Of a stretch of 11,258 bases of DNA, positions 1 through 5,876 are shown in pieces. Position 1 is the first letter of the stretch, and every line of letters begins with the position of its first letter. This DNA is from an uncultured Methylococcaceae bacterium (GTDB taxonomy: Bacteria > Pseudomonadota > Gammaproteobacteria > Methylococcales > Methylomonadaceae), in NCBI GenBank assembly GCA_903903365.1, contig CAIUYS010000166.1:1-11258 (forward strand). The letters are read 5' to 3'. The notes under the pieces were generated by a model. The model made no database searches and was not told where the DNA came from. It saw only the letters and a program-made list of their open reading frames with translations. Position numbers and translations under genes: made by a program.

Positions 1-237
1 CCTCCTCCTCCTCCTCCTTCACACAGAGCAGACGGCCCGCATATAAAAAAACTGCCCGCGTATAACTTAGGCAGCCTACAAAGAAAGTCAGAGATGGCGG
101 TATTGCTCGAATTTATCAAAACGTTGATAGCGCATCAGAACCCTGCGGATAAACAAAAAGAATTGACTGAACATGTTGGCGATGTTTTTCAGTTAATGCC
201 TTCTGGCAAGCATATGGTTGAGAGAGATTTAGGCTGA
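1..237 (+). CDS. C-terminal end of an unrecognised protein, cut by the left edge
   Basis: The frame is open from base 1 to a TGA at 235-237 and gives 79 residues. It starts with six CCT codons (a hexaproline), then a basic linker, then a more ordinary stretch from an internal Met (ATG at 94) to the end, which reads MAVLLEFIKTL and closes with VERDLG. The last part looks like amphipathic helix with charged residues (ADKQKELTEH). I recognise no family. The ATG at 94 lacks a good ribosome binding site, so I favour the tail of a longer gene with a proline-rich hinge over a 47-residue protein starting at 94, but both are possible. A possible weak terminator follows at 243-284. Confidence 0.45.
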   Translation, partial: PPPPPPSHRADGPHIKKLPAYNLGSLQRKSEMAVLLEFIKTLIAHQNPADKQKELTEHVGDVFQLMPSGKHMVERDLG

Positions 238-242
238 TTCAA

Positions 243-284
243 CCGACACCTTCGCTACAGTGCTGCGCTGTCGGATGATTTTTC
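243..284 (+). terminator. Possible weak intrinsic terminator after the left-edge gene
   Basis: CCGACA (243-248) pairs with TGTCGG (269-274). A short inner CGC/GCG pairing is possible, and five T residues follow at 279-283. It lies just downstream of the stop at 237. The stem is only six base pairs with a loose interior, so this is a tentative call. Confidence 0.3.
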
Positions 285-372
285 AAGGATCAGGACGCCA
301 AAAAATTAAACATCGAGTAATACGAAAAGATACTATCAAGGCTGCACATCCCTGTGCTTCTTATAGCTTGTT

Positions 373-3300
373 TTACAGCACAAAATCCGCGCTGACGAGT
401 GAAGGGCTACCTACCAAGGTAATGGCAATTTCAAAATCAGCATGACTATCACCATTGGTATCACCTGAAAGAATGCCATTGATATAATTCAACTGACCGG
501 CTACACCGGTGAAAGCCCCGTCAACTATATAAGTAAAAGCCTGATCACCTTTTTTAATACTATTGGCGTCAATACCGGCCAAATCAATCTTGTCAACTTC
601 GCTGTGGTTAAAGTCGGTGATTATGTCACTAGCTGAACCCACTGCGCTTTCAGTGCTGGCGTTAAAGTCAAAAGTATCCTTACCGGTACCGCCCGTCAGT
701 ATGTCGGTGCCTAAACCGCCGGTGAGGATGTCGTTGCCGGACCCACCCAGAATGTTATCGTTACCCCCTAAACCAGAGATGGTGTCATTACCCGCCAAAC
801 CATCAAATTTGTTATCGTTGGCTGAGCCAGTCAATTTGTCGTTACCGGTAGATTCGGTAGTGCCTAGTTGTACAATGTTAATAGTCAGTATTTTACTGTT
901 ACTTGTCGAAGCATCTGATACAGTCACCGTAAAGGGGGTGCTTGCCTTTGCTTTTAACGCTTCAATGGCGGCATCGTTAGGCTCAAAGCTATAAGCGCCC
1001 GTCGCTTTGTTCACGGTCAATGTACCATAAGCACTTTCCTTGGCGACTCCCCCTTGGCCATTATCATTACCGCCGGTGATGCCGTAAGTTAAGATATCGT
1101 TATCAATATCACTGGCACTTAATGAGCCGGTGTAGGGAGCAAAGGTATCGTCAAAAGCAGTATCGGTATAAGTTTTAGAAGCAGGCGTTATAAGAACAGG
1201 TGCATCGTTAACATGGGCTACTGGGAGAGTTTCAGCGCTACTTACACTTTCAGCGGTATTCAGTTTATCTGTATAGGCGGCTTTAACCGTGATGGCTTTG
1301 CCCACCTGTGCCTGACCTAAAATCAGTGTTGATTTCGTTGCGCCGCTAATGGCCGTGCCGTTTGCCAGCCATTGGTAAGCAATTATTTTACCCAGACCGT
1401 CGACATCCGCCAAGCTATGGGCTGCTTTCAGCGTTTGGTTTTGCTTTGCAATACCTGTTATGGTGACTGTGCCGGTAGGCAGATTATTTATATGGACCAC
1501 CTTGGTTGTTGCCAAACTGGTTATCTTTTCAGCGGTACCCAGCGAATCGGTGTAGCTGGCTTTAACTGTGATTAACTTGTCTATTTGTGCCTGACCCAAC
1601 GTCAATGTTGAAGCCGTTGCACCTTTAATGGCCGTGCCGTTGGACAGCCATTGATAAGCAATATTACCCAGACCGTCAACATCCGCCAAGTTATTGGTCG
1701 CTGTCAGCGTTTGGTTTTGAATCGCGTCGCCGGTTATGGTAACTGTGCCGGTCGGCGAATCATTTACGTTCTTTACAGCGGTGGTCGGCGTACTACTTAC
1801 ACTTTTAGCGGTATTCAGATCATCGGTATAGGCGGCTTGAACCGTGATGGTTTTGCCCACCAGTGCCTGACCTAACGTCAGTGTTGCAGTCGTTGCGCCG
1901 CTAATGGCCTCGCCGTTTGCTAGCCATTGGTAAGCAATATTACCTAGGCCGTCAACATCCGCCAAGCTATTGGTCGCCATCAGCGTTTGGTTTTGCGAAG
2001 CTGTGCCGGTAATAGTGACTTTACCGGTCGGCGCATGATTGACATTAATTACATCTATGGTCGGCGTACTGCTTACACTTTCAAGTGTGCTCAGTAGATC
2101 GGTATAGCTGGCTTTAACTGTGATTGCCTTGCCCACCTGTGCCTGACCTAAAGTCAGTGTTGATTCCGTTGCGCCGCTAATGTCCGTGCCGTTTGCGAGC
2201 CATTGGTAAGCAATTTTACCCAGACCGTCAACATCCGCCAAGCTATTGGCCGCCGTCAGCTTTTGGTTTTGCGAAGCTGTGCCGGTGATGGTGACTGTAC
2301 CGGTAGGCAGGTCATTTATATTGACCACATTGTCTGTTGCCGAACTGGTTATCTTTTCAGCGGTACCCAGCAAATCGGTGTAGCTGGCTAGGACGGTTAT
2401 CGCCTTGCCTACTTGTGCCTGATCCAACGTCAATGTTGAAGCTGTTGCGCCGGTAATGGCCTTGCCGTTTGCCAGCCATTGGTAACTGATAGTGCCCAGG
2501 CCATTGTCATCCGCCAAGCTATTGGTAGCTGTTAGTGTTTGGTTTTGTGTTGCAGTACCTGAGATGGTCACTGTACCGTCAGGTGCCTTGTTAATAACGG
2601 CAACAGTTTTATCTGTGAACTCTAGGTTATTAACGGAATACAGTTTGTTTGTTTCTTTAGTGATTTTATGAGTCACCAAGACATAGCTAGGGGCTTTAAC
2701 TAACGTATAATCTGTGGAAGGGCCGTCGAAGATTGCTGTGTTTATACCCAAGCCACCGTCCAGTATATTATTTCCAGCGCCGCCTTTTAAAATATCATTT
2801 CCTGCACCACCGGTCAGTTTGTCATCATGAACCGAACCCGTTAGGGTGTTGCCCGTTGAGCCGGTACTGGTGATGTTAAAGCCGGAAGTGCCTGTTGCTG
2901 CAGAAACATCCACAGCAAAATCGGCAGTGGTCAGATTGACAGTGCCATTATTTATTGTTTGATCGTCGGCCGTAAAGGCTTTAGCAACAGTAACATTGGC
3001 GGTTGCGCCGCTTAAGACAGACAGTATATCAACGCCATTACCCAAATCAGTGATGGTGTCGGTGCCTGCGCTAACAGAAAACCAATCTGCACCAGTACCG
3101 CCGGTTAAAGTGTCATTGCCTGCACCGCCATCCAGATTGTCATCGTCTGCGCCGCCATTAAGGGTATCTAAACCATCACCACCCAGCAGGGTATCAATCC
3201 CTGCGCCACCGTTTAGTTGGTCATTGCCGGCATCGCCCGTCAGAGTGTCACTGCCTGCACCACCCGTAATTACATCATCACCATTGCCGCCAATCAAATC

Positions 3301-3426
3301 GTTGTCAGCAACGCTGGTCGCGTAGTTGATGGTGTCGTTACCGTCTAAACCATAAACAATATCAGCTGAGTTGATGTCAGTAGGGGTTTTGTTGTCTTTA
3401 CCTGTTGTGCCATTTATTGAAGCCAT
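373..3426 (-). CDS. RTX calcium-binding protein with five Ig-like repeats; type I secretion substrate
   Basis: A 1017-residue protein with no signal peptide, predicted to be exported unfolded by a type I system and to fold on calcium outside the cell. Domains in order: eight RTX nonapeptides of the GGxGxDxLx type (about 46-117); an RTX-associated linker; three more nonapeptides (206-232); five tandem 92-93-residue Ig-like repeats (282-742), each beginning PTGTVTITG or similar and containing AYQWLANG; a VCBS-like domain (about 743-858); five nonapeptides (876-920); and a serralysin-type C-terminal secretion domain ending in ADFVL. The hydrophobic last residues after an acidic one are usual for this secretion signal. 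No protease or lipase motif is visible, so an adhesin, matrix or surface-layer role is inferred. It starts 27 nt after the VPLPA-CTERM gene, probably on one transcript. The ribosome binding site is weak (TGGAT). The exporter genes at 5877-10340 are the likely partners. Confidence 0.93.
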   Translation of the reverse strand: MASINGTTGKDNKTPTDINSADIVYGLDGNDTINYATSVADNDLIGGNGDDVITGGAGSDTLTGDAGNDQLNGGAGIDTLLGGDGLDTLNGGADDDNLDGGAGNDTLTGGTGADWFSVSAGTDTITDLGNGVDILSVLSGATANVTVAKAFTADDQTINNGTVNLTTADFAVDVSAATGTSGFNITSTGSTGNTLTGSVHDDKLTGGAGNDILKGGAGNNILDGGLGINTAIFDGPSTDYTLVKAPSYVLVTHKITKETNKLYSVNNLEFTDKTVAVINKAPDGTVTISGTATQNQTLTATNSLADDNGLGTISYQWLANGKAITGATASTLTLDQAQVGKAITVLASYTDLLGTAEKITSSATDNVVNINDLPTGTVTITGTASQNQKLTAANSLADVDGLGKIAYQWLANGTDISGATESTLTLGQAQVGKAITVKASYTDLLSTLESVSSTPTIDVINVNHAPTGKVTITGTASQNQTLMATNSLADVDGLGNIAYQWLANGEAISGATTATLTLGQALVGKTITVQAAYTDDLNTAKSVSSTPTTAVKNVNDSPTGTVTITGDAIQNQTLTATNNLADVDGLGNIAYQWLSNGTAIKGATASTLTLGQAQIDKLITVKASYTDSLGTAEKITSLATTKVVHINNLPTGTVTITGIAKQNQTLKAAHSLADVDGLGKIIAYQWLANGTAISGATKSTLILGQAQVGKAITVKAAYTDKLNTAESVSSAETLPVAHVNDAPVLITPASKTYTDTAFDDTFAPYTGSLSASDIDNDILTYGITGGNDNGQGGVAKESAYGTLTVNKATGAYSFEPNDAAIEALKAKASTPFTVTVSDASTSNSKILTINIVQLGTTESTGNDKLTGSANDNKFDGLAGNDTISGLGGNDNILGGSGNDILTGGLGTDILTGGTGKDTFDFNASTESAVGSASDIITDFNHSEVDKIDLAGIDANSIKKGDQAFTYIVDGAFTGVAGQLNYINGILSGDTNGDSHADFEIAITLVGSPSLVSADFVL
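667..801 (-). repeat. C-terminal RTX block, five nonapeptides
   Basis: Residues 876-920 contain GLAGNDTIS, GLGGNDNIL, GGSGNDILT, GGLGTDILT and GGTGKDTFD. They lead directly into the serralysin-type secretion domain, which is the standard placement for an RTX block. Confidence 0.9.
1201..2583 (-). repeat. Five tandem 276-279-bp coding repeats (Ig-like units) in the RTX gene
   Basis: Unit limits, in protein order, are 2308-2583, 2032-2307, 1756-2031, 1480-1755 and 1201-1479. The first four are exactly 92 codons and the fifth is 93, because of an extra ATT near 1381-1394 that gives KIIAYQ where the others have one Ile. Shared landmarks are QNQ near the start, SLADVDGLG, AYQWLANG, GAT.STLTLGQAQVGK and an asparagine-rich linker such as NVND or NINDL. 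Such units are common in large secreted adhesin-like RTX proteins, where they act as spacers or binding modules. Confidence 0.95.
3076..3291 (-). repeat. N-terminal RTX block, eight nonapeptides
   Basis: Residues 46-117 read as eight consecutive nine-residue units, for example GGNGDDVIT, GGAGSDTLT, GDAGNDQLN and GGAGNDTLT. This is the calcium-binding parallel beta-roll pattern. It sits close to the N-terminus, well away from the C-terminal secretion domain. Confidence 0.9.
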
Positions 3427-3453
3427 AATAATATATCCAGTAATTTCTGATGC

Positions 3454-4203
3454 TTAGATTGATTGTGCCATAGCGCGACGTTTGCGACCTAACCCCAACA
3501 AGGCGGTTAAACCGGTACCAAACAATACAGCCGGCAAGGGTAAAGGAACGGTTGCAATGGACTCAATGGCCGTATAATTTTTGCCCACTACAGAACCGAG
3601 ATTGTTAGCTCCAAGCGCACTGATTAATGCGCTTAAACGGCCATAACCCGTTCCCAAGCCAACTTGATCAAAGAGATAAACAATTTCGCCTTTTGAACCG
3701 CCGGTAAACATCGGCTGATTGGACCAGGAATCGTTAAATACCGTAGTAAAGGCGATAGCCGCCTGACTGGCATCCTTGCCAAAGCTGGTAAGATTTGCCG
3801 AGTACAGCAATCCTTCGGGTGTTCCGGTTGAACCAACCGGTGCTGAAGCCAGATTACCGGTGATAGTAAATAAACTGCCTGTCGAAACAAACTGACTGTT
3901 GCTATCAAAATTAGCCGTCAGCGAATAACCCGTTCCGGTTAAAGTGCCTGCGTAAGAGGCCGTGTCGGGTGAAGGGCCGTTTAAAGTAACATTACCCGCG
4001 CCCCTGGCCGTTAATTGGTAACCTCCATTAACAGCGGCAACATTGACGGTTAACCCCCTGTCGCTAAATCGCCAATCTATGGCTAACGGAATAGTAGAAA
4101 CACCATCAATTTTGCTAATAGTGGTGGGAACCAGTCCCGCGTTAGCCGTATTAGCCAAGGCCAAGCCTAAAAGGGAGAGGGCAATTATTTGCTTAATTTT
4201 CAT
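3454..4203 (-). CDS. VPLPA-CTERM sorting-domain protein, Sec-exported
   Basis: A 249-residue protein. Residues 1-22 form a clear Sec signal peptide (MKIKQ, then a hydrophobic core ending ANTANA before Gly). The mature part is rich in Gly, Ser, Thr and Asn and resembles no enzyme I know. Residues 219-249 form a VPLPA-CTERM tail: VPLPLPAVLFG, a short hydrophobic helix, then GRKRR. Such tails are recognised and cut by an exosortase; none is in this window. I chose the start at 4203 because it places the signal peptide at the N-terminus. The same frame extends upstream to an ATG at 4306-4308 that has a better ribosome binding site (AGGA, 8 nt spacing) and would add 35 residues before the signal peptide. 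The gene lies 27 nt upstream of the RTX gene and probably shares its transcript. Function unknown; an extracellular or outer-surface protein is inferred. Confidence 0.85.
   Translation of the reverse strand: MKIKQIIALSLLGLALANTANAGLVPTTISKIDGVSTIPLAIDWRFSDRGLTVNVAAVNGGYQLTARGAGNVTLNGPSPDTASYAGTLTGTGYSLTANFDSNSQFVSTGSLFTITGNLASAPVGSTGTPEGLLYSANLTSFGKDASQAAIAFTTVFNDSWSNQPMFTGGSKGEIVYLFDQVGLGTGYGRLSALISALGANNLGSVVGKNYTAIESIATVPLPLPAVLFGTGLTALLGLGRKRRAMAQSI
3457..3549 (-). other. VPLPA-CTERM sorting signal
   Basis: This encodes the last 31 residues of the secreted protein: VPLPLPAVLFG, a leucine-rich hydrophobic span, and a basic GRKRR cluster. The three-part layout (motif, membrane helix, positive end) is diagnostic of the PEP-CTERM/VPLPA-CTERM class. 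The motif here carries an extra Pro-Leu relative to the simple VPLPA form. Confidence 0.88.
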
Positions 4204-4237
4204 GCTTAATAATAAGGGTCGCTCGTATTTGCGCGCT

Positions 4238-4265
4238 AATACACTATATTTACTGTAAGTGTATT
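4238..4265. promoter_or_regulatory. Inverted repeat AATACACT-N12-AGTGTATT upstream of the VPLPA-CTERM gene
   Basis: Two perfect 8-bp arms (4238-4245 and 4258-4265) are separated by 12 bp, 34 bp upstream of the ATG at 4203. The centre-to-centre distance is 20 bp, about two helical turns, which suits a dimeric regulator. The minus strand also has TATAGT within the dyad, close to a -10 hexamer, but no good -35 at the right distance. The element could be an operator or an mRNA hairpin in the leader. Its regulator is unknown. Confidence 0.45.
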
Positions 4266-4317
4266 CGCCGTTAATGGCTTGTGGGTTATAGGCGATGACA
4301 CTGTCCATAGTAATTTC

Positions 4318-4521
4318 CTAAGCGGCAGATAGGTTAGAGGGAACTTTAAGTCCCAGGGCTACGGCGATCAGGTGACTCTTGCCGTGGCGACCTTTGATCT
4401 GGCCGTTGAGCACTCGCGACACTTCGCGGGGATTAAAGTCATTGTCGCGTGACCACTGGGAGACGGTAATGCCGTTATTGACTAAATCGGCTTTGATTTG
4501 CTCGGCTGACTTTGCTTTCAT
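4318..4521 (-). CDS. Small helix-turn-helix DNA-binding protein, BcepMu gp16-like
   Basis: A 67-residue protein that is essentially one DNA-binding domain. It reads SAEQIKADLVNNGITVSQWSRDNDF, then NPREVSRVLNGQIKG, then GRHGKSHLIAVALGLK. The order 'act with the next helix, then choose a start, then RVLNG, then a GKSH helix' matches the phage-associated BcepMu gp16 family of Mu-like phages, which are small Ner/Cro-type regulators. The start at 4521 has a good ribosome binding site (CGAGG, 7 nt spacing). The gene stops 9 nt before the upstream start (4308) of the VPLPA-CTERM frame and points the same way, so it may be the first gene of that operon. It diverges from the XRE repressor at 4663 with the 11-bp repeat array between them. 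Likely role: binding that array to tune the divergent promoters. Family call from pattern recognition; role inferred. Confidence 0.8.
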   Translation of the reverse strand: MKAKSAEQIKADLVNNGITVSQWSRDNDFNPREVSRVLNGQIKGRHGKSHLIAVALGLKVPSNLSAA

Positions 4522-4540
4522 TTATAACCTCGATTAATAT

Positions 4541-4606
4541 GTGTATGGGGCGTGTTTGGTACGTGCTTTGTACGTGCTTGGTAGGTCCTTTGTTCGTGTA
4601 TGGTAT
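4541..4606. repeat. Six tandem 11-bp direct repeats, putative operator array
   Basis: Units start at 4541, 4552, 4563, 4574, 4585 and 4596, with no spacers: GTGTATGGGGC, GTGTTTGGTAC, GTGCTTTGTAC, GTGCTTGGTAG, GTCCTTTGTTC and GTGTATGGTAT. The consensus is GTGYTTGGTAC. The first two bases (GT), the sixth base (T) and the eighth base (G) are invariant. Eleven base pairs is about one helical turn, so all sites face the same side of the DNA. The array lies between two divergent DNA-binding protein genes and ends about 8 nt upstream of the ribosome binding site of the gp16-like gene, as expected for an autoregulatory operator. Confidence 0.8.
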
Positions 4607-4614
4607 TATTATTG

Positions 4615-4635
4615 TGCAAATAGTTGCGCTTTGCA
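4615..4635. promoter_or_regulatory. Dyad TGCAAA-N9-TTTGCA in the leader of the XRE repressor gene
   Basis: Perfect 6-bp arms at 4615-4620 and 4630-4635 with a 9-bp centre lie between the 11-bp array and the repressor start at 4663. The symmetry suits a dimeric XRE repressor, so this could be its own operator, distinct from the direct repeats. It could also be a weak mRNA hairpin. Confidence 0.35.
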
Positions 4636-4662
4636 ATTTATTTTTTGATTAATGGTTTGTGG

Positions 4663-5217
4663 ATGATTAAAAGACTACAAGAAGAGCGAAAGCGTTTAGG
4701 ACTGACCCAGGATAAAATCGCCGAAATTGGCGGGGTGAAGCGCCGCACGCAAATAAATTATGAGGCGGGCGAGAGTTGTCCGGATGCGAATTATTTGATT
4801 GCCATCGCTGTAGCCGGTGCCGATGTGCAATATATCCTGACAGGCATCCGCTCCGGAAATCAGCCGGGTACGCGAACGCTCAACCAGGAACAGTCTGCCT
4901 TGCTGGATGGCTGGGAGCACTGCACGCCAGTGAATAGAAGTGCGATATTGTTAATGATCGACAATGCCGCACAAGCCGGGCAAGGCCAGCCTAAGTCGGC
5001 CACTAAAGAGCGCCCCGCAGAGCTGCTACAGTCTACGCAGGGCACGGACTCCCCATACTCTCTCCCCGATAAAAAGCCCGCAGCTGACATGGGAGGTTAT
5101 GTCCGCTGGCGGTCATTATGGGTGCCTGGCATGATCTTTAATAAACTTCCTGATGATGGGCACGAACGGCGCTTGATTTCCCGGCGGGTCATGGAGCGGA
5201 GGGGTAGCAATCACTGA
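4663..5217 (+). CDS. XRE-family transcriptional repressor, Mu-like phage type
   Basis: A 184-residue protein. Residues 1-60 form a helix-turn-helix domain: MIKRLQEERKRLGLTQDKIAEIGGV, then KRRTQINYEAGESCPDANYL, then GADVQYILTG. This resembles repressors found beside gp16-like genes in Mu-like prophages. A second segment (LNQEQSALLDGWE to MIDNAAQAG, about 73-106) looks like the short helical oligomerisation region common after this domain. The final 75 residues are low in recognisable features and rich in charge. No S24/LexA-type self-cleaving peptidase domain is present, so SOS-driven autoproteolysis is unlikely. I chose the ATG at 4663 because the HTH domain starts there; an in-frame ATG at 4624 would add 13 poorly fitting residues. 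The gene diverges from the gp16-like gene and probably represses it and itself. No other phage gene is visible nearby, so this is likely a remnant or domesticated pair. Confidence 0.83.
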   Translation: MIKRLQEERKRLGLTQDKIAEIGGVKRRTQINYEAGESCPDANYLIAIAVAGADVQYILTGIRSGNQPGTRTLNQEQSALLDGWEHCTPVNRSAILLMIDNAAQAGQGQPKSATKERPAELLQSTQGTDSPYSLPDKKPAADMGGYVRWRSLWVPGMIFNKLPDDGHERRLISRRVMERRGSNH

Positions 5218-5437
5218 TTGCTTCGGCTGCGCTCAGCACGAATTTTAAATCACTGAAAGGCTGGAATCGGTAAAACACTGCATGGATTGCAGAGAAAAGA
5301 TATTGATATGTATCGACTTTTAGCCAGATCCAAAACAGCAGCAAATAAACAATTTGCATCGCATCTAAACCAGAGCGTTTATGAAATCCAGCACGGTGTA
5401 ATAAGGTAGTTACTCCTATCCTCTTTAACTTGAGATG

Positions 5438-5474
5438 CTTCGCTTTGACGGGTTGCGGCTAGCGTTTAACCCTA
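5438..5474 (+). repeat. Hairpin repeat, copy A (degenerate)
   Basis: The sequence CTTCGCTTTGAC, then GGGTT (5450-5454), a 13-nt loop, AACCC (5468-5472). It aligns with copy B at 5636-5672 (CTTCGATTTGTC, GGGTT, loop, AACCC) in the same orientation, exactly 198 bp away at the GGGTT arm. The palindrome has eroded to 5-bp arms. Confidence 0.55.
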
Positions 5475-5513
5475 CAGGTTCATTCATACATTGTCATCAC
5501 AGGCATAGGTACC

Positions 5514-5615
5514 TATACAAGCCGTCATCCCGGCAGGGAGAGCGAAGCGAGGGGTTGGCCTGGATCCCGGCGGTCCATGTCGGGATGACGGCTGGAACGA
5601 TTTAAACTGTGTATA
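5514..5615. repeat. 102-bp palindromic (MITE/REP-like) dispersed repeat
   Basis: Outer ends are TATACA (5514-5519) and TGTATA (5610-5615). Inside, a 16-bp stem is formed by 5520-5535 and 5578-5593, with the core GCCGTCATCCCG against CGGGATGACGGC; one pair is G-T. The centre contains GGATCCCGG. Elements built on CCGTCATCCCGGC...CGGGATGACGG are widely dispersed in proteobacterial genomes and are non-autonomous; they can act as bidirectional terminators or mRNA stabilisers. No coding capacity. Confidence 0.75.
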
Positions 5616-5635
5616 AGATTTATGTTTATCAGATA

Positions 5636-5672
5636 CTTCGATTTGTCGGGTTACGCTATCGCTAACCCGACC
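5636..5672 (+). repeat. Hairpin repeat, copy B
   Basis: Perfect 9-bp arms GTCGGGTTA (5645-5653) and TAACCCGAC (5663-5671) enclose the 9-nt loop CGCTATCGC. Short palindromes of this kind are typical dispersed intergenic repeats in gammaproteobacteria. It lies downstream of the 102-bp element, with the related copy A on the other side. Confidence 0.6.
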
Positions 5673-5876
5673 GACGAGAAGGTAATTGCAAAAAGTGTAA
5701 ACCGAGGAATGAAGGATGCCGAGATTTGCACTGATTTTGTAATTTTTGTATTTTTTTATGTATTAAAAATAATAAATTTAATTCTTTTGTTTCTGAATAT
5801 TCTTTAATATAGTAAAAAAATAATCAAAATACATGAGATAATTAGTTCATTTTTTTGAATTTTACAAGTAGTACCA

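Larger units (their letters stand above)
5218..5876. other. 659-bp non-coding stretch: dispersed repeats then AT-rich leader
   Basis: I see no convincing gene here. The first 200 bp hold only short frames. From about 5438 to 5672 there are two copies of a hairpin repeat on either side of a 102-bp palindromic element, plus a perfect 12-bp palindrome (ATAGGTACCTAT, 5505-5516). From about 5740 to the ABC transporter start at 5877 the sequence is very AT-rich and probably contains the secretion operon promoter. The best candidate is TTGTTT (5787-5792) with TAGTAA (5810-5815), 17-bp spacing, but each box matches consensus at only some positions. No strong ribosome binding site precedes the ATG at 5877. 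Confidence 0.6.

Noticed and set aside
344..357. GCACA-TCCC-TGTGC hairpin downstream of the RTX gene as its terminator
   Set aside because: The stem is only 5 bp and no T run follows on the minus strand, so it is not enough to call a terminator.
1201..2583. Regularly spaced repeats considered as a CRISPR-like array
   Set aside because: The 276-bp period is in frame and encodes Ig-like protein domains; there are no short repeats with unique spacers.
563..3325. Several plus-strand open frames (563-994, 1372-1575, 1651-1875, 2203-2391, 2996-3325)
   Set aside because: They are antisense to the RTX gene. Their similar translations simply recur at the Ig-like repeats or mirror the glycine-rich nonapeptides.
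4663..5217. SOS-inducible LexA/CI-type repressor
   Set aside because: The C-terminal part shows no S24 peptidase motifs, so self-cleavage is not supported.
5308..5409. 33-codon plus-strand frame starting MYRLLARSK
   Set aside because: It has no proper ribosome binding site, no recognisable homology and lies in a repeat-rich non-coding stretch.
5622..5807. 61-residue plus-strand frame with a hydrophobic C-terminus
   Set aside because: It runs through hairpin repeat copy B and then AT-rich leader; the hydrophobic tail is a product of T-rich sequence.
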